The position numbers were made by a program, and so were the translations under genes. Under the pieces are notes generated by a model. It worked only from the letters and a program-made list of their open reading frames with translations, did no database searches and had not been told where the DNA came from. From NCBI GenBank assembly GCA_019722365.1, contig JADFUC010000766.1:62001-126000 (forward strand): DNA of 64,000 nt, read 5' to 3'. This DNA is from Lithospermum erythrorhizon (taxonomy: Eukaryota; Streptophyta; Magnoliopsida; Boraginales; Boraginaceae). Below are positions 12,064 to 23,852 of this stretch, piece by piece (within the stretch, counting starts at the first letter, position 1; each line of letters begins with the position of its first letter).

Positions 12064-15000
12064 ATGAAGAAACAAAAGGATTTGGAAGCTGGTAGAAGAA
12101 AGGTATAAAAATGAATATTTTAGTTTTAAAATTATTTATTATTCTTCACAAAATGTAGTATTTTTTTTCTTATTTAATGTTTATTGTATTTTAATTTTAT
12201 TATTTTTGATGCTGATCTGTGTTTGTTAATGAATAAGACATTTCATGTTATGATTGTTATTTGATTTCTGTGAAAGATTGTGAATTGAGTTCGATAATTA
12301 TGAACAGAATAATTATGTTAAAGTTTGAATTAGGAAAGGACTAAATATTTAGAAATAGTGAAACGGGCACTTATATGAAATCTCATAGGTGAAGAATGAG
12401 TAGAAAACAGCTGAGTTTTTAACTCACTATTAATACGACATTTCCTGTATGATTATTGTCTGTTTTTGGGGAAAGATTGTTATATTAGCTTGATAGTCGT
12501 TTTTGGGAGTTGTACCTGTTTTTAGGAGTAGAAACTACGGAGTATTTCGAGAACAGATTAATTAGTATAAAGTAAACAATTTGAAACGAAGATAATTGTC
12601 GATATAGTCCCAGTAAATGTGACGTTGTTGCACTTTCGTCTTGATAATGGCAACGTAGCAGTTTAGTCTCCGTAAACGTCATAAATGTTGCACATTCCTT
12701 CCTATTTTTGAATGTGCAATATTTATATATATAAGGGACAATGTGCAACATTTATGACATTATCAGGGTCTAAACTTGTGCGTTGTCACTATCACTAACA
12801 AGAATGGAAGTGCTATAGTGTGACATTTACTAGTAATCTAGGACTATATTGACAATTATCTCATTTGAAAGAACCCAGATATTAAAAGGAGCATAATGGT
12901 CCCTTTGTAAAATCTCATATGTGAAGGAACACTTAGCAACGGCAAAATTAGAGGATGTAAAATCTTGAAAAAAAAGAAATTTTGGTAGAAAACCTCTAAA
13001 GGTTTAGCTGAGTTAGAGTTAGTGATTTTTATATGCGAAGGTTGTGAACTCTTCATACGGGGCGTAAAGTCTGCATAACTAATGCAATCCTCCTGCTCCT
13101 TTGTAATTTATAGGAAACAAGAACTATAATTGATGCATATTCCAAATTTGAGATTGTGACGTATAATGTAAGCTCGTGAGGACGTGAGAAGAATTTAAAA
13201 GCGAAGCGAAGAAAATCAGGAATAGTCAGTAGGATAAAGCGTATATGGGTTCTTTGATGAATCAGCTATTCTAGCAACAGTTGGGTAATTTCATTGTTAT
13301 CTATATTATATATAATGTCTAAAGGGTCCTATCATGTACATAAGCCAAGTTTTGATATTCCTATTTTACCTTTTAGTAACTAACCACCCAAAATTCAAAT
13401 ATTTGATTACATATGACAAAACTACCGGAAACAAAGAATAAAATAAAGGGCGTCGGTTATTTTTTCAATGGTGGTATATTGTTAGTTACCAAAACTCATA
13501 TAATACGATGTTACGGGCTATTTCCTTATATACTGTATGTTACTTAATTTAATTCATTATTTGTATTATTAAAAAGATATTATAAATCAATGGATGAATA
13601 TTTGCACATGCAGCATCAGGCACATATAACTGGGGCTTCACAAATCAGAATGAGTATGGTTTAACGAGAGGTAAACTTAAAAAAGTAACCTATAGGTGAG
13701 TTAATCTAGGTAAATATTTTAAAATGTTATTTGAATAATATTTTATTTATAAGGTGAATCTAGGTGGAAAAGGGTGAAATTTAACTAAAACACTATTAAC
13801 CTACATTACAATCTTCATTTGGGGTTAATGAAATGAAATGAATCTAGGTGAATAGAGGTGAATCATTTAACCTGGGGACAACACAAAAAATAATCAGAAC
13901 GGGTGAACCTAGATTCAATCAGGGTTCCCCAATAAAACGGACGATTTTGTACCTGTCAATTGTCTGAGCTCTGTAAAAAAATCATGGATGTGGATGCACA
14001 GGAGCTAGAGTGAAACCTGGCATAATCATACCCCTCTATTGGTATTCCCGAAATTCTCTGGACAAGGCCTCTCCTCGAATTGAAAACATTAATTAAAATG
14101 AATCGTATAGATTACTAGATATTAACATATTAATAAAATCAACTTATGAATTCCTGAATTCAGGGTTGACCTGTTTCTTTTGCTAAGTTCAGTGAAAATT
14201 GTATCCTTCCATTGCCTTTTTATTTCGGAGCTGACTTATGAGATTGTTTAATTATCGACTCTTGTTCCATGCATGTGCTAAAGTTCATGCTGCCTCTTTT
14301 TGTCGCATTGCTTTATTTATTGAAATGTTTTCAACCAGTTGGTATTACTTATCAGTACAACTATTGTTTTAAACTTTGTCCTATCTTCTTCTGGGAAAAT
14401 CTACTTTCAGCCAAACACCCTGTTGGTCCTTTTTATCCTTCCTTTTTTGTGTATTTTTCCGTCCTTATTGTTGCATTTTTTGACCATTATTGACCTTGCT
14501 AAAATCAACTGCTATGTAGCTGGAGGAGTTTCGTAAGAAGAAAGCAGCAGAGAAGGCAAAAAAGGCTGCTCAGGCTGCTCCGGCTACTCAAATTCATGCT
14601 TCTAATGGAAACATTCAGGATAATCAACTTTCAGAAGCTGGACGAGTTTCTGCTGCAGATCCTGATGGTGCTTCTACATCTGAGTCTTTTAAAGAGACGG
14701 TCTTCAGGCCATCAGCTAGTGATGACATGATGAAGAATGATGTTACCTCTTCCAGTGACTTAAGTACTGATCATTCTATTCCTTATACCCACCATAGTAG
14801 CAAACAATCAGAGAATCCACATGTTCCAGAGTTCTCCAATGAGACAAATTCCGTTTATAACCACCAGGAGAGAAATGAAGCCAGGGGGAGAGTTTCACAT
14901 GAGATGAAGCCGGACCAATTTACCTCTTCTCAAATATTACCAGTTCAAGAGACAATCAGTGCCTCCAGCCATTCTAGTATTAATGATGATGGGATTGATA

Positions 15001-18000
15001 AATTGTCATATGGGAATTCTCGTTTGATGGATAATGTGTCTCCAAGTCCAGAAACTTCTTATTCTTCAGTTATGAATGTCTCACCTGAAAAATCGACACG
15101 GTTTATCACTCAAGATATTTCAGGGTATTCTGAGAGACTTGATGACAAGAAGATGTTCCCATTGAAAGAGGGTATTACTTTTTTTCCTCATCTTTGCATT
15201 CCGTTGTAATTATCTACTATTATTATTTCATTTTTCTATTGCCAATATCTTTGTTATTGGGAAAGGAACTTGACTTGCATTTGTTATTATAGGACCTCCG
15301 AGTTCCACCATGGAAAATGCTTTATCTGATATTGGGAAAAGTTTTGGTGTACACAAGTCCTTCGATCCTACAGTCGAAGACAGAAATTCAGCTGGTCCTG
15401 GCTCTATGTTTAATGGAATTCCTTCATCATCATGGTCATCTGACAGATTATCAGGTTTGGGTTCTGTTACCACCCCACCCGCAGCAGGGAATAACAGGAG
15501 ATCTCGCCCCTCTTTTCTCGATACTATCAATATTTCTAGAGGTCCGACAGCTACATCTTCTTTCACTGAACCAGTGAAAACTGATCCTATTGGTTCCCTC
15601 ACTGATCCTTTGCAATCATCTCTAAGTAAAAATCCAGTTGATTCTGTTGCGTCTGGTGAAGAAGTAAGCCTGGGCAAACATCTTATCAATGGAACAAATG
15701 AGAACAATCTTGGATATCATTCACAAAAGCAGAATGAGGACTTTGCTGCTTTGGAACAGGTTCAGTGTCTCTTGTAAATTTGACATACCTTCTGTCACAA
15801 CTGTATGTTGAGAACTGCATTATCTGTATTTTTATTCATTTATGTTCTTACCCCTAGTATGCATGTATAGGATATTAGGATCCTATTCAGTCTTATTTTG
15901 GAGAGCTGTTATCTCATATCTGGAGTTGTCATCAGGCACTAAACTTGCGTTGAACTGCTCGTCATGGCCGCGTTTAACTAGAAGTAGTTTGATCCTCTTT
16001 TTAGATTTGGTTACTTATTTTAATTATTAAATTTGTTTTAGGTTGAGTGAACCCATATATTAGTACTTATATCTTAAGGTTACAGGTCGACCGTTGAGAG
16101 TGTACCTATTGTCTTTATGCCTTTATGATCATATATCCAAAGATGGGAAGACAGTGTGACAGTACTTTATCTAGTGTCATAGAGAATTATATTTGATACC
16201 CTTCTTTTTTCACAATTTCTCTAAATAGTTTGTATTAGCAAATATATACATTTCTCTTAGCAGATCTATGACCAACTGTTGCTCCTGTATTGAGTTATTC
16301 TCCTCTTAACCCCAACTGTTCCAGCTCTACTCATATTCATTTGTTGCAGTAGTTTTGCTCGATGGGTGACTAGACCTGCCTGCCCGTGTTTCTGTTTTAT
16401 TTTTTGATAATTATATACCTAGGCTTTGTGTGTGATGTCTTCGAGTTTTGCTTATTTCATGGAAGATACTTATCTATCAGAATTATGAGTACAATTTATA
16501 AAGAAAATTTAGTAATCATGCTGCATGAATTTGATTGATTCTAGAGTAAAAAAGTTTAGTTACCATGATGACACGCATACAGTTTATAGTCTATTTATGC
16601 TGGTCATAAGCTAGCTTTCGAGTTCCAATTATATTTATATTCTCTGTTTGCAGCATATTGAAGACTTGACACAAGAAAAGTTTTCTTTGCAACGAGCTCT
16701 TGAGGCTTCACAAACATTGGCGGCGTCCTTAGCTTCTGAGAATTCATCTTTAACAGAAAGCTATAACCAGCAGGTTTGCATACCTATTATTCTTTCAGAC
16801 TTTTTATCTATTGTCTTATGTATTACAGGCAATAATGTCCAATGTTCAAATGAGTCCATATGCATATTTTCTAAAACTAACTATATTTTCTTGTTTGATA
16901 TTACATAAATAAAGTTAGATTAATTATATTGAAGCTCTTATTTGGTTTATCAATCCAGATGCATGTGGTTTGAATAGAAATGTTAAATCTCTTGAGGGAT
17001 TAAGTTTTTTCCTTCATTATTTCAGTGAATTTAAGATCTCATTTTAAACTTATATAGAAATTCAGTAATTTTTTCCTCACTTAACTTTTGAGGTTCTTTT
17101 CCGACTTTTCAGCTACCTTTGAATGATAATCATTTTGTGAAATATGTTATGGCGATCTCTGTTTTTAAGTTAGTGAATTATGATATTAATGTTGTAATGT
17201 GTTTTTCCTTCCATCATCAGGGTAGTGTAGTTGCCCAGTTAAAAGGAGAGATGGAAATGCTACAGGAAGAAATCAAGGCTCTGCTGGTCAGTACGTATTT
17301 TGCATTGTGTAGTTATAATTATGTTGAAAGTTGTACCTCGTGCTTATTTAAAAACCAGCTTCGTTCCTTTCTTTTTTATCTTAATTGTGTGAAACATTTA
17401 AAAAATGCTGGTATTTGATAGGATTAACTAGAAAAATTTACGTTAGTGCAGATGCTAGTTCATGGTTGTATATAACAAGGCACACCCTTTCCCACCTTAA
17501 GCTGGTCATGCCCCAAAACGTAATTTATCGTGTGCCTTTTGGTGAAGGGCACAAGGGGCATGCCTTAGTGGACCTTCCTTTTTATTCGTAGTTATTCGCT
17601 TATAAGTTCTAGACAGAAAGTTTGCCATCGGGCCTGTTATTTCTTGCCTTATTTATAATCTATAACATTTAATTCACTTTTAGGTATTCATGTATATTTA
17701 GCTAATATTTTCTTTCTTGGATGGCTCTGTTTTGTCATTTTTTAAGCGACTTGGTATACCCTGAGTGTAATTTTCTTCCCTCATGCACATCTTGACAGGC
17801 GGAACTTGAATCTCTGAAGCTTGAACTCTCCAATGCTCTGTTGGAGTGTAATGCTGCTGATGAACGTGCCAATCTGTTGGCTTCCGAAGTTATAGGATTG
17901 GAAGAGAAGGTAGTTAAAACTGTTTTTTTTTAATGTATTCTTTCACATTTGAAATATAATTGTAGTGCAAACCTGCCTCTTTATATCATCATATTAAATG

Positions 18001-21000
18001 TAAAGAGAACAGAAAGGGAGCTCTAATGTCATAGGCTATTTATCCCCTTCATTCACGAAACTCTGTATTAATTTCTTTCAGAAATTCCCCCGCCTCTTTC
18101 ACCCTTTGCAAGGTTTGAACTCGAGATCATATCTTTAATTTTACCTTTGTAAACTCAATGGCGATAATAATCAATATGATAGAAATTTGTAAAACCTAGG
18201 AAATCTTGTTATTAATTTTTGCTGGAGTCCTTGGATATAGAACTTGCCAGTCCTTTATGTGCGTGCTCCTTTTTTGGTATTTATTACAAGAATCTCCAGA
18301 TAACTTCTACTTGTTTATATGTGTGTCCTTGGATATTGAAATTGTTATTGTACTAATATTGCACATGTAATACAAAACATGTCTGATTTATATATGGGCA
18401 TCTATTGTGTGTTGAATGAATGGATAAAATGTTTCATCTCTGCACATGAATTTACATTTAATGCATTGTGTTTGTTTTGTCTGGTATGCTTTGAAATATT
18501 GTTTCTTGTTGTTTTATCCTGAATTGAATTTATAATATCTGCAGGCACTTCGACTGAGGTCTAATGAGCTAAAACTGGAAAGGGAGCTCGAGAATAGACT
18601 GGCCGAAACTTCTTCTCTGAAGTATGAATCGTATTTATCATTTCTGTTAGTGTGGAGCTTTCCTTCAATTACGATTCTAATAGTATCTGTGATATCTACC
18701 AATTATCATTTGCATCAGTCGTTAATCTGTATACCTTGATGATGAAATCTAACATTTTCCTTCTTGCAATGAGCAGAAAGAAAATGTCAAGCCTTGAAAA
18801 AGATATTAGAGATCTACAGTCCACCATTGATGCTTTACAAGAAGGTATCTCATGGTTCTCCAATACTTCCTACTTCTTTACCAATGGATCACCTTTGGAA
18901 CATCTGATTGATGAAGTACTTATGTTGATGAATATCATGTGATAAAAGTTGTGAGAGATTTTTCCTTGTTTTAAGTGTTTTTCAATTGAAAATAAAAAGT
19001 GGGGTAGGTCAGAGATCTCATCTTATGGTATCATACTCCTTCAGCAATCCTGATAAACAAATTAAAAAGTGTACTGATGATGTAGTTAATTAAGCTTTTA
19101 AGAGATGAAGGATGTAACAACAAATATTTTGGAAGCACAAGATCAGACTAAGATTCCAACAGAACTACACTTCCTTTTCAGTTCATTCCTTAATAGCTTT
19201 GCCATTCCTTCATAAATATTAATTGATTTCTGACTTAACTATATAGATTACTGGTCTGGTAAATTATCGGCATTTTACTTTTAAATTGAATTAAATAAAG
19301 TTTTGTAAAGTGATATAATTGAGCTTTGTCGTGTCGACTATAGATTCTTCCAGATAATATGTTTAATTTTTATGCATCACATCCCTTGCGACTGAACATG
19401 CATCTCTGCATAACCAAGCATTTTTATTTGGTTGCCTTGCCTTGTTATTCATTTCCTAAACAGAGAAGAAGCTATTACAATCAAAACTAAGGAAAGCTTC
19501 CACAAGTGGAAAGTTGGTCGACTCAAGCAAGAGTATAACAAATAGTAAAGATGCCGCAACTTCTACAATGGATCTTGGTGAGCTTTGTAGTCACTCTCTT
19601 TTGCTGCCCCCCCCCCGGGGTCTCCTGTTTGCTACTACTTATATTCTGTAGTGTCGATGTACTGTTCCTTGCAAGTAGTAAAGATGTCTACATAAAACCT
19701 GCTGTCATATTAATTAGAAGGAGATTAGCTATGGTGTTTAGCCAGAGACAAATTATCCCTCTTGCCATTGTGCATCTTTAAAGGTTTTGTCTTAGATGTA
19801 CACCGTGACAATCCAGAGCCAGTTAGGCAGCCTTTTGAATCCAAAATTTCTACATTTGGCATTTCGAGCAAATGAATGAAATCTTATTGATGCTTGAGCA
19901 GGTGCTTTTGGTATATCAAGTTTGCAAGTCACTAATGAATATACTATGGAATATTTTAATTCAAGCTTGCCTTTATTTATATCTGTTTCATAAATTCATG
20001 GATTTATTTTATGTGTGCCTTTCTTGTGGCTATAAGTTAAGAGGTTGCCTCTGTGGCTATACCTGTAATCATGAACCAGTCCAGAGGTGTTTGCTACTTT
20101 GTATGTCTGTGGAAATATTTTTTTCTTAACCATTCTCATGTTTTACATTTTTATTCCTCATTTCTTATGCTCTTATTTCTTTAGTTTATGTTTTACTGAT
20201 GCTCTCGTCACTCCAGGGGATGCTGATGATGCTGCTTCAACCACTGAGATCATATCTGGAAGCTATGCACCCAGCTTGTCATCTACAAATGAGAATGGAC
20301 TGTTTGCTCTTGATGAATTATCTTTAACCGTTCCTCCTGATCATTTGAGAATATTTCAGAGTATCAGTGTCTTAATTTCAGAGGTGAAATCCTCTCCTGT
20401 TAATTAATGTTTCTTGTCATCATCCTAATGTATGACTAGGTCACTGGGAGAACTGATGAACTTTTGGTTGGCATTTTTCAGCTTGCAATAGAGAAGGATG
20501 AATTGGTCCGAGCTTTGTCAGCGGAGTTGTCTCATAATACTGAACTACAGGTAAATTGATTATGTAATTTTCCCCAATGCGATGGCATGACATCAGACAT
20601 GAGTTTGACAATTAACAGATGATCATTCTTTATGTGAATATGTTTTCATGTTTTCTCTTTAGTCTCTTTCACATGCTAGTCATTGATTAAGAGGGGTGTT
20701 TGACCTCATCTTTTTTAAGTCCTAACCATTTTTACAGGATACTTATATAAGTTTTTTGATATATAAAGAAGTTGTTGCTAAATTTACTTAAGCTTGAATT
20801 TGTTCCTCTTTCTTTAATAACTGGATTTCGTGGACTGAATCTATACATCAACATCAACATGTCTCAATGCCTTTGAAGAGGCTTCAGCCTAAGCGGGGTA
20901 AAGGGGGTCGGATGGTATGCAGCCTTAACCTTGTGGTAACAGGGAGGCTGATTCCAAATTGATCCAAGGGTGAAATGCAAACACTATCTACTACTTCACC

Positions 21001-22153
21001 ATAGATAAAAATCATAGGTAGTGTAATGAACCATTTTAATTTATTCCATTGTATCCAATAACTAGAGAACACAAAATCTTTGACTCCATAGGACTGAATT
21101 TATAGTTATTCAAATTTTGCGTTGTAGATAGCTCGTGGAATATATAGACTATGCATGCACTCTTTCTTTCCACTTATAGAAGACATTTCTTTTAGTCTAG
21201 CAGAACTCCTCCAGAACTCAATAGAGAGAAAAGAGAAACCAAAAGTAAAACCTAGCTTTTTCTAATAATGAGGTATATGTGATGGTTATACATGTTAATG
21301 TAAAGTATTGTTCAAAATAATATTGGTTTACCTAACTTTTAAATGGTATCCTTTTGGATTTTTTGCTTTCTTTTCTGATTCATTTGAAGTGATGCATTAT
21401 AGTATGGACTTTTTTTATATAAAACACAGTTCCCTGGTTGTTTTTGCTTCTGCTTCAAATAAAAGTGAGTAATTTGACTAAGTTAGGTAACCTTTTCAAC
21501 AAATATACCTAAATATGCTCAACTCATTTTTCCTTCATATAATCACTTTAAAAGGCAAAACAAACATGGGCTTAATCTGTAACATGAGGAAACTAGCTAC
21601 TGGACCAAAATTGTTTTTTGAATAATTGGGGTCATCATTCATAATGTTACCCTGGATAAGCATTATTACTTGAATTTGAATTTTTGGTTGTATTTTTTCC
21701 TTCATTTCCAATGTTTGGGTTTCTGCATATGTTCGCAACATAGGAATCAAATAAGGAGTTAACTAGGAAGCTGGAAACTCAAACACAAAGATTGGAACTA
21801 CTTACTTCACAACGTATGAGTAGTGGGAATGTTCCAGTAATACAAGTTGATTCTAGCAATCTGCATGACAGTACCACATATGCTGACGAAGGAGATGAGG
21901 TATTGGATCTTTTTTTTTATCTTTACCTTCCTGTACTTTCTTTACTATCAAGGTATTCATTATGGAACATCTTGTTACACTGACTCAATTTCAACTGTTG
22001 ATATACCTTTCTCGTAGAGGTGTGCCCAACTCATTTAATTTTCTGATATTGGAATTGCCTTTTCTATGTTAGGTTGTTGAAAGGGTTCTGGGTTGGATTA
22101 TGAAGCTGTTTCCTGGTGGGCCATCACGGCGGCGGACCAGCAAGCTTCTCTAA
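12064..22153 (+). CDS. BLI: Protein BLISTER homologue (Polycomb-associated coiled-coil protein)
   Basis: Predicted coding exons: 12064-12102, 14520-15171, 15293-15759, 16654-16773, 17221-17286, 17799-17909, 18545-18621, 18777-18844, 19464-19577, 20217-20383, 20482-20550, 21744-21899, 22073-22153. They give 2,187 nt and 728 residues, all phases compatible; Arabidopsis BLI is about 714. Diagnostic stretches are EAGRRKLEEFRKKKAAEKAK at the N-terminus, a Ser-rich disordered middle (residues about 30-380), a long coiled coil starting HIEDLTQEKFSLQRALEAS, and the conserved C-terminus EGDEVVERVLGWIMK...LFPGGPSRRRTSKLL. In Arabidopsis, BLI binds the PRC2 methyltransferase CURLY LEAF and supports development and stress responses; the same role here is inferred. 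An extra stop-bearing exon candidate sits between exons 9 and 10 (19,796-19,901). Intron 1 (2.4 kb) holds a MITE. Confidence 0.93.
12591..12860. mobile_element. 270-bp MITE in BLI intron 1
   Basis: It begins GATAATTGTCGATATAGTCC at 12,591 and ends GGACTATATTGACAATTATC at 12,860, near-perfect inverted termini. Inner parts also pair (CATAAATGTTGCACATT on the left, AATGTGCAACATTTATGAC on the right). It is non-coding; the ORF at 12,485-12,751 is a by-product. Confidence 0.75.
13690..13920. repeat. Dispersed GGTGAATCTAGGTGAA-type repeats
   Basis: Words such as GGTGAATCTAGGTGG, GAATCTAGGTGAATAG and GGTGAACCTAG recur irregularly within BLI intron 1. It may be a decayed minisatellite; no function is assigned. 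Confidence 0.4.
19796..19901 (+). other. Candidate stop-containing (poison) exon of BLI
   Basis: It lies between BLI exons 9 and 10. It opens after a good acceptor (TTTTGTCTTAG) and in the incoming phase reads DVHRDNPEPVRQPFESKIST, then GISSK and a stop. An AG/GT donor follows at 19,901. Splicing exon 9 straight to 20,217 keeps the frame; including this piece ends translation about 40% short of the C-terminus. It may be an alternative exon, a decayed exon or chance. Confidence 0.35.
20880..21085. repeat. Dispersed repeat copy A in BLI intron
   Basis: Contains GGGGTAAAGGGGGTCGGATGG followed by a segment (20,975-21,080) shared with 39,515-39,625: ACTATCTACTACTTCA, then TTTTAATTTATTC..TTGTATCCA and CTAGAGAA. 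It is probably a SINE-like or non-autonomous element; class not resolved. Confidence 0.45.
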
Positions 22154-23852
22154 GTTTTTGGTATAAAGTTCTGTCACAATTTTTTGTGCAGCTCAGGTTT
22201 TTTCTTCCCCTTGTATTTGAGGCGGCAAGAATGGACGTTGCTTGTATATTTGTGATCCGTTTGGCAACCGCTATCCAGTCTTTACTCTTCCTCTTAAGAA
22301 AGTATTGTGTAAGAATTTCAACTGGAAGAGCTCTATTTTCTGTTCTTTAATGGAGCTCTGTAGGTAAAGGGGTTTGCCAAGTGCTGATGGGACATCGATT
22401 ATGAATGACGGTGGAACAAGCGATGATCCTACATTACATTATTTTACTGTACCAAGCATCAGTTGGTTGTCGATGATGGATATGAAAGGATCTAACCTCT
22501 GGGAGACAAATGAATGTAGAATTCAATTTAAGCCAAGATTGATGTATCCATTCAAGGGGATGAGCCTGCTGTTGCCAGTAGATGAGGGAATTGCAGTTTT
22601 TTGAAGCAAATGAACGAATGTTATTTTTCCTACTTTTTAATTTAGCGAAAGTATAACAATGTAATATTAGTTAAATAGCATTTATGAATTCTACAAGAAA
22701 TTATTTATAAAGAATTAAGAGGTATCATTATTGTGAACCTTAGCTTCAAAGCTGAGCTTACTTTATAAAGAATTGTCTTTGTTAGTTAATTGGCTTATCA
22801 ACATGCTGCATCATGGATGGACAAGCTTTGTTGCAAGTTCATTGGTCAAATTCAGGATTGATTTGTGGAAATAATTACTAATACTATAATACTTGGGAAT
22901 AAATTTTGAAGATTGATTGTAGTTAATGACTTGGGTCTTGGGAATTGGAATATATGTTTGGTATGCAAATAAGAAGGCAAGGATGAGAAGAGAAATATCT
23001 AATGACTCAACCAAGCCGAGCTAGCAGCTCACAAAAGTTGCTAGCTTAGTTCGGCTCATTTCAGATTGAGTCGGCTCCAAGACTAACTGGGTGAGCCGCT
23101 TGATATGGCTCGATTCATTTAGAGAGCTCTGGATCTAGTGCTTAAGGTGTTTAAAATATCATAATGCCGTGCTTGGGGGTTTGGGGGCTTATGGGAATTT
23201 TGGGGTGTTTAGAATATCATACCATGCTTGTAGGTTTGGGGGTCATGGGGTGTATGGGAATTTTAGGAGAGGGTGATGGTGAAATTAATCTAATGTCCTT
23301 TGTAAGCATCGTGCTTACTATATAGGAGGTAAGCATCTAAATATTATTCAAATTTAAGATGATAATTATTCTCTATTGATCGAAGTCTACTTTGGCGTAC
23401 AAAAATTATTTAATTTTTTTTAAGCATCTAAATATTATTCAAAAAAAATTTAAGACAAATTTATTGATATCAACATTATCTTTATTAAAATAAAAAATAA
23501 AAAATAATTTGGCATAAAAGCTTCAATCAAAAATTGAAAAACTAAATGTCCATTAAAATGAATTAAATGAAGTATATGTATATTGATGGATACATGTCGC
23601 TACAAAGAATGGTGGCTACTAACAAAATTGAATGTTTGCATGTGTTAAAGAAGTATCCTTGCTCCATCTATCTACAAATCTAAACCTATACTTTACACAG
23701 ATCTAACAGGAAGATCTACCTAACCAACAAAACGAACCTATACTGGTGAAGTCTACTTAATAGAGGCTGAAAAAAAGAGGCAACAATGGTCAAGGGTGGA
23801 TCTACATGTGGGAGATGTACTTATGGACACAAGAAGTAGATTGGTCACAGCC
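22154..23852. other. Convergent intergenic region between BLI and myosin XI
   Basis: Holds the presumed 3' UTRs of both genes and A+T-rich spacer. An imperfect two-unit tandem repeat of about 58 bp, built on GGTGTTTA-AATATCATA...TATGGGAATTTT, lies at 23,146-23,270. The sequence just left of it (23,010-23,110) is rich in GAGCCG/GGCTC words. No further gene is visible. Confidence 0.55.

Noticed and set aside
14269..14536. Two overlapping open frames just before BLI exon 2
   Set aside because: They lie in intron 1 and the second runs into exon 2 in the wrong frame; hydrophobic composition comes from T-rich intron sequence.
15228..15707. 159-codon open frame antisense to BLI exon 3
   Set aside because: It mirrors a coding exon with low stop content on the opposite strand, has no family features, and the sense exon is confirmed by the BLI match.
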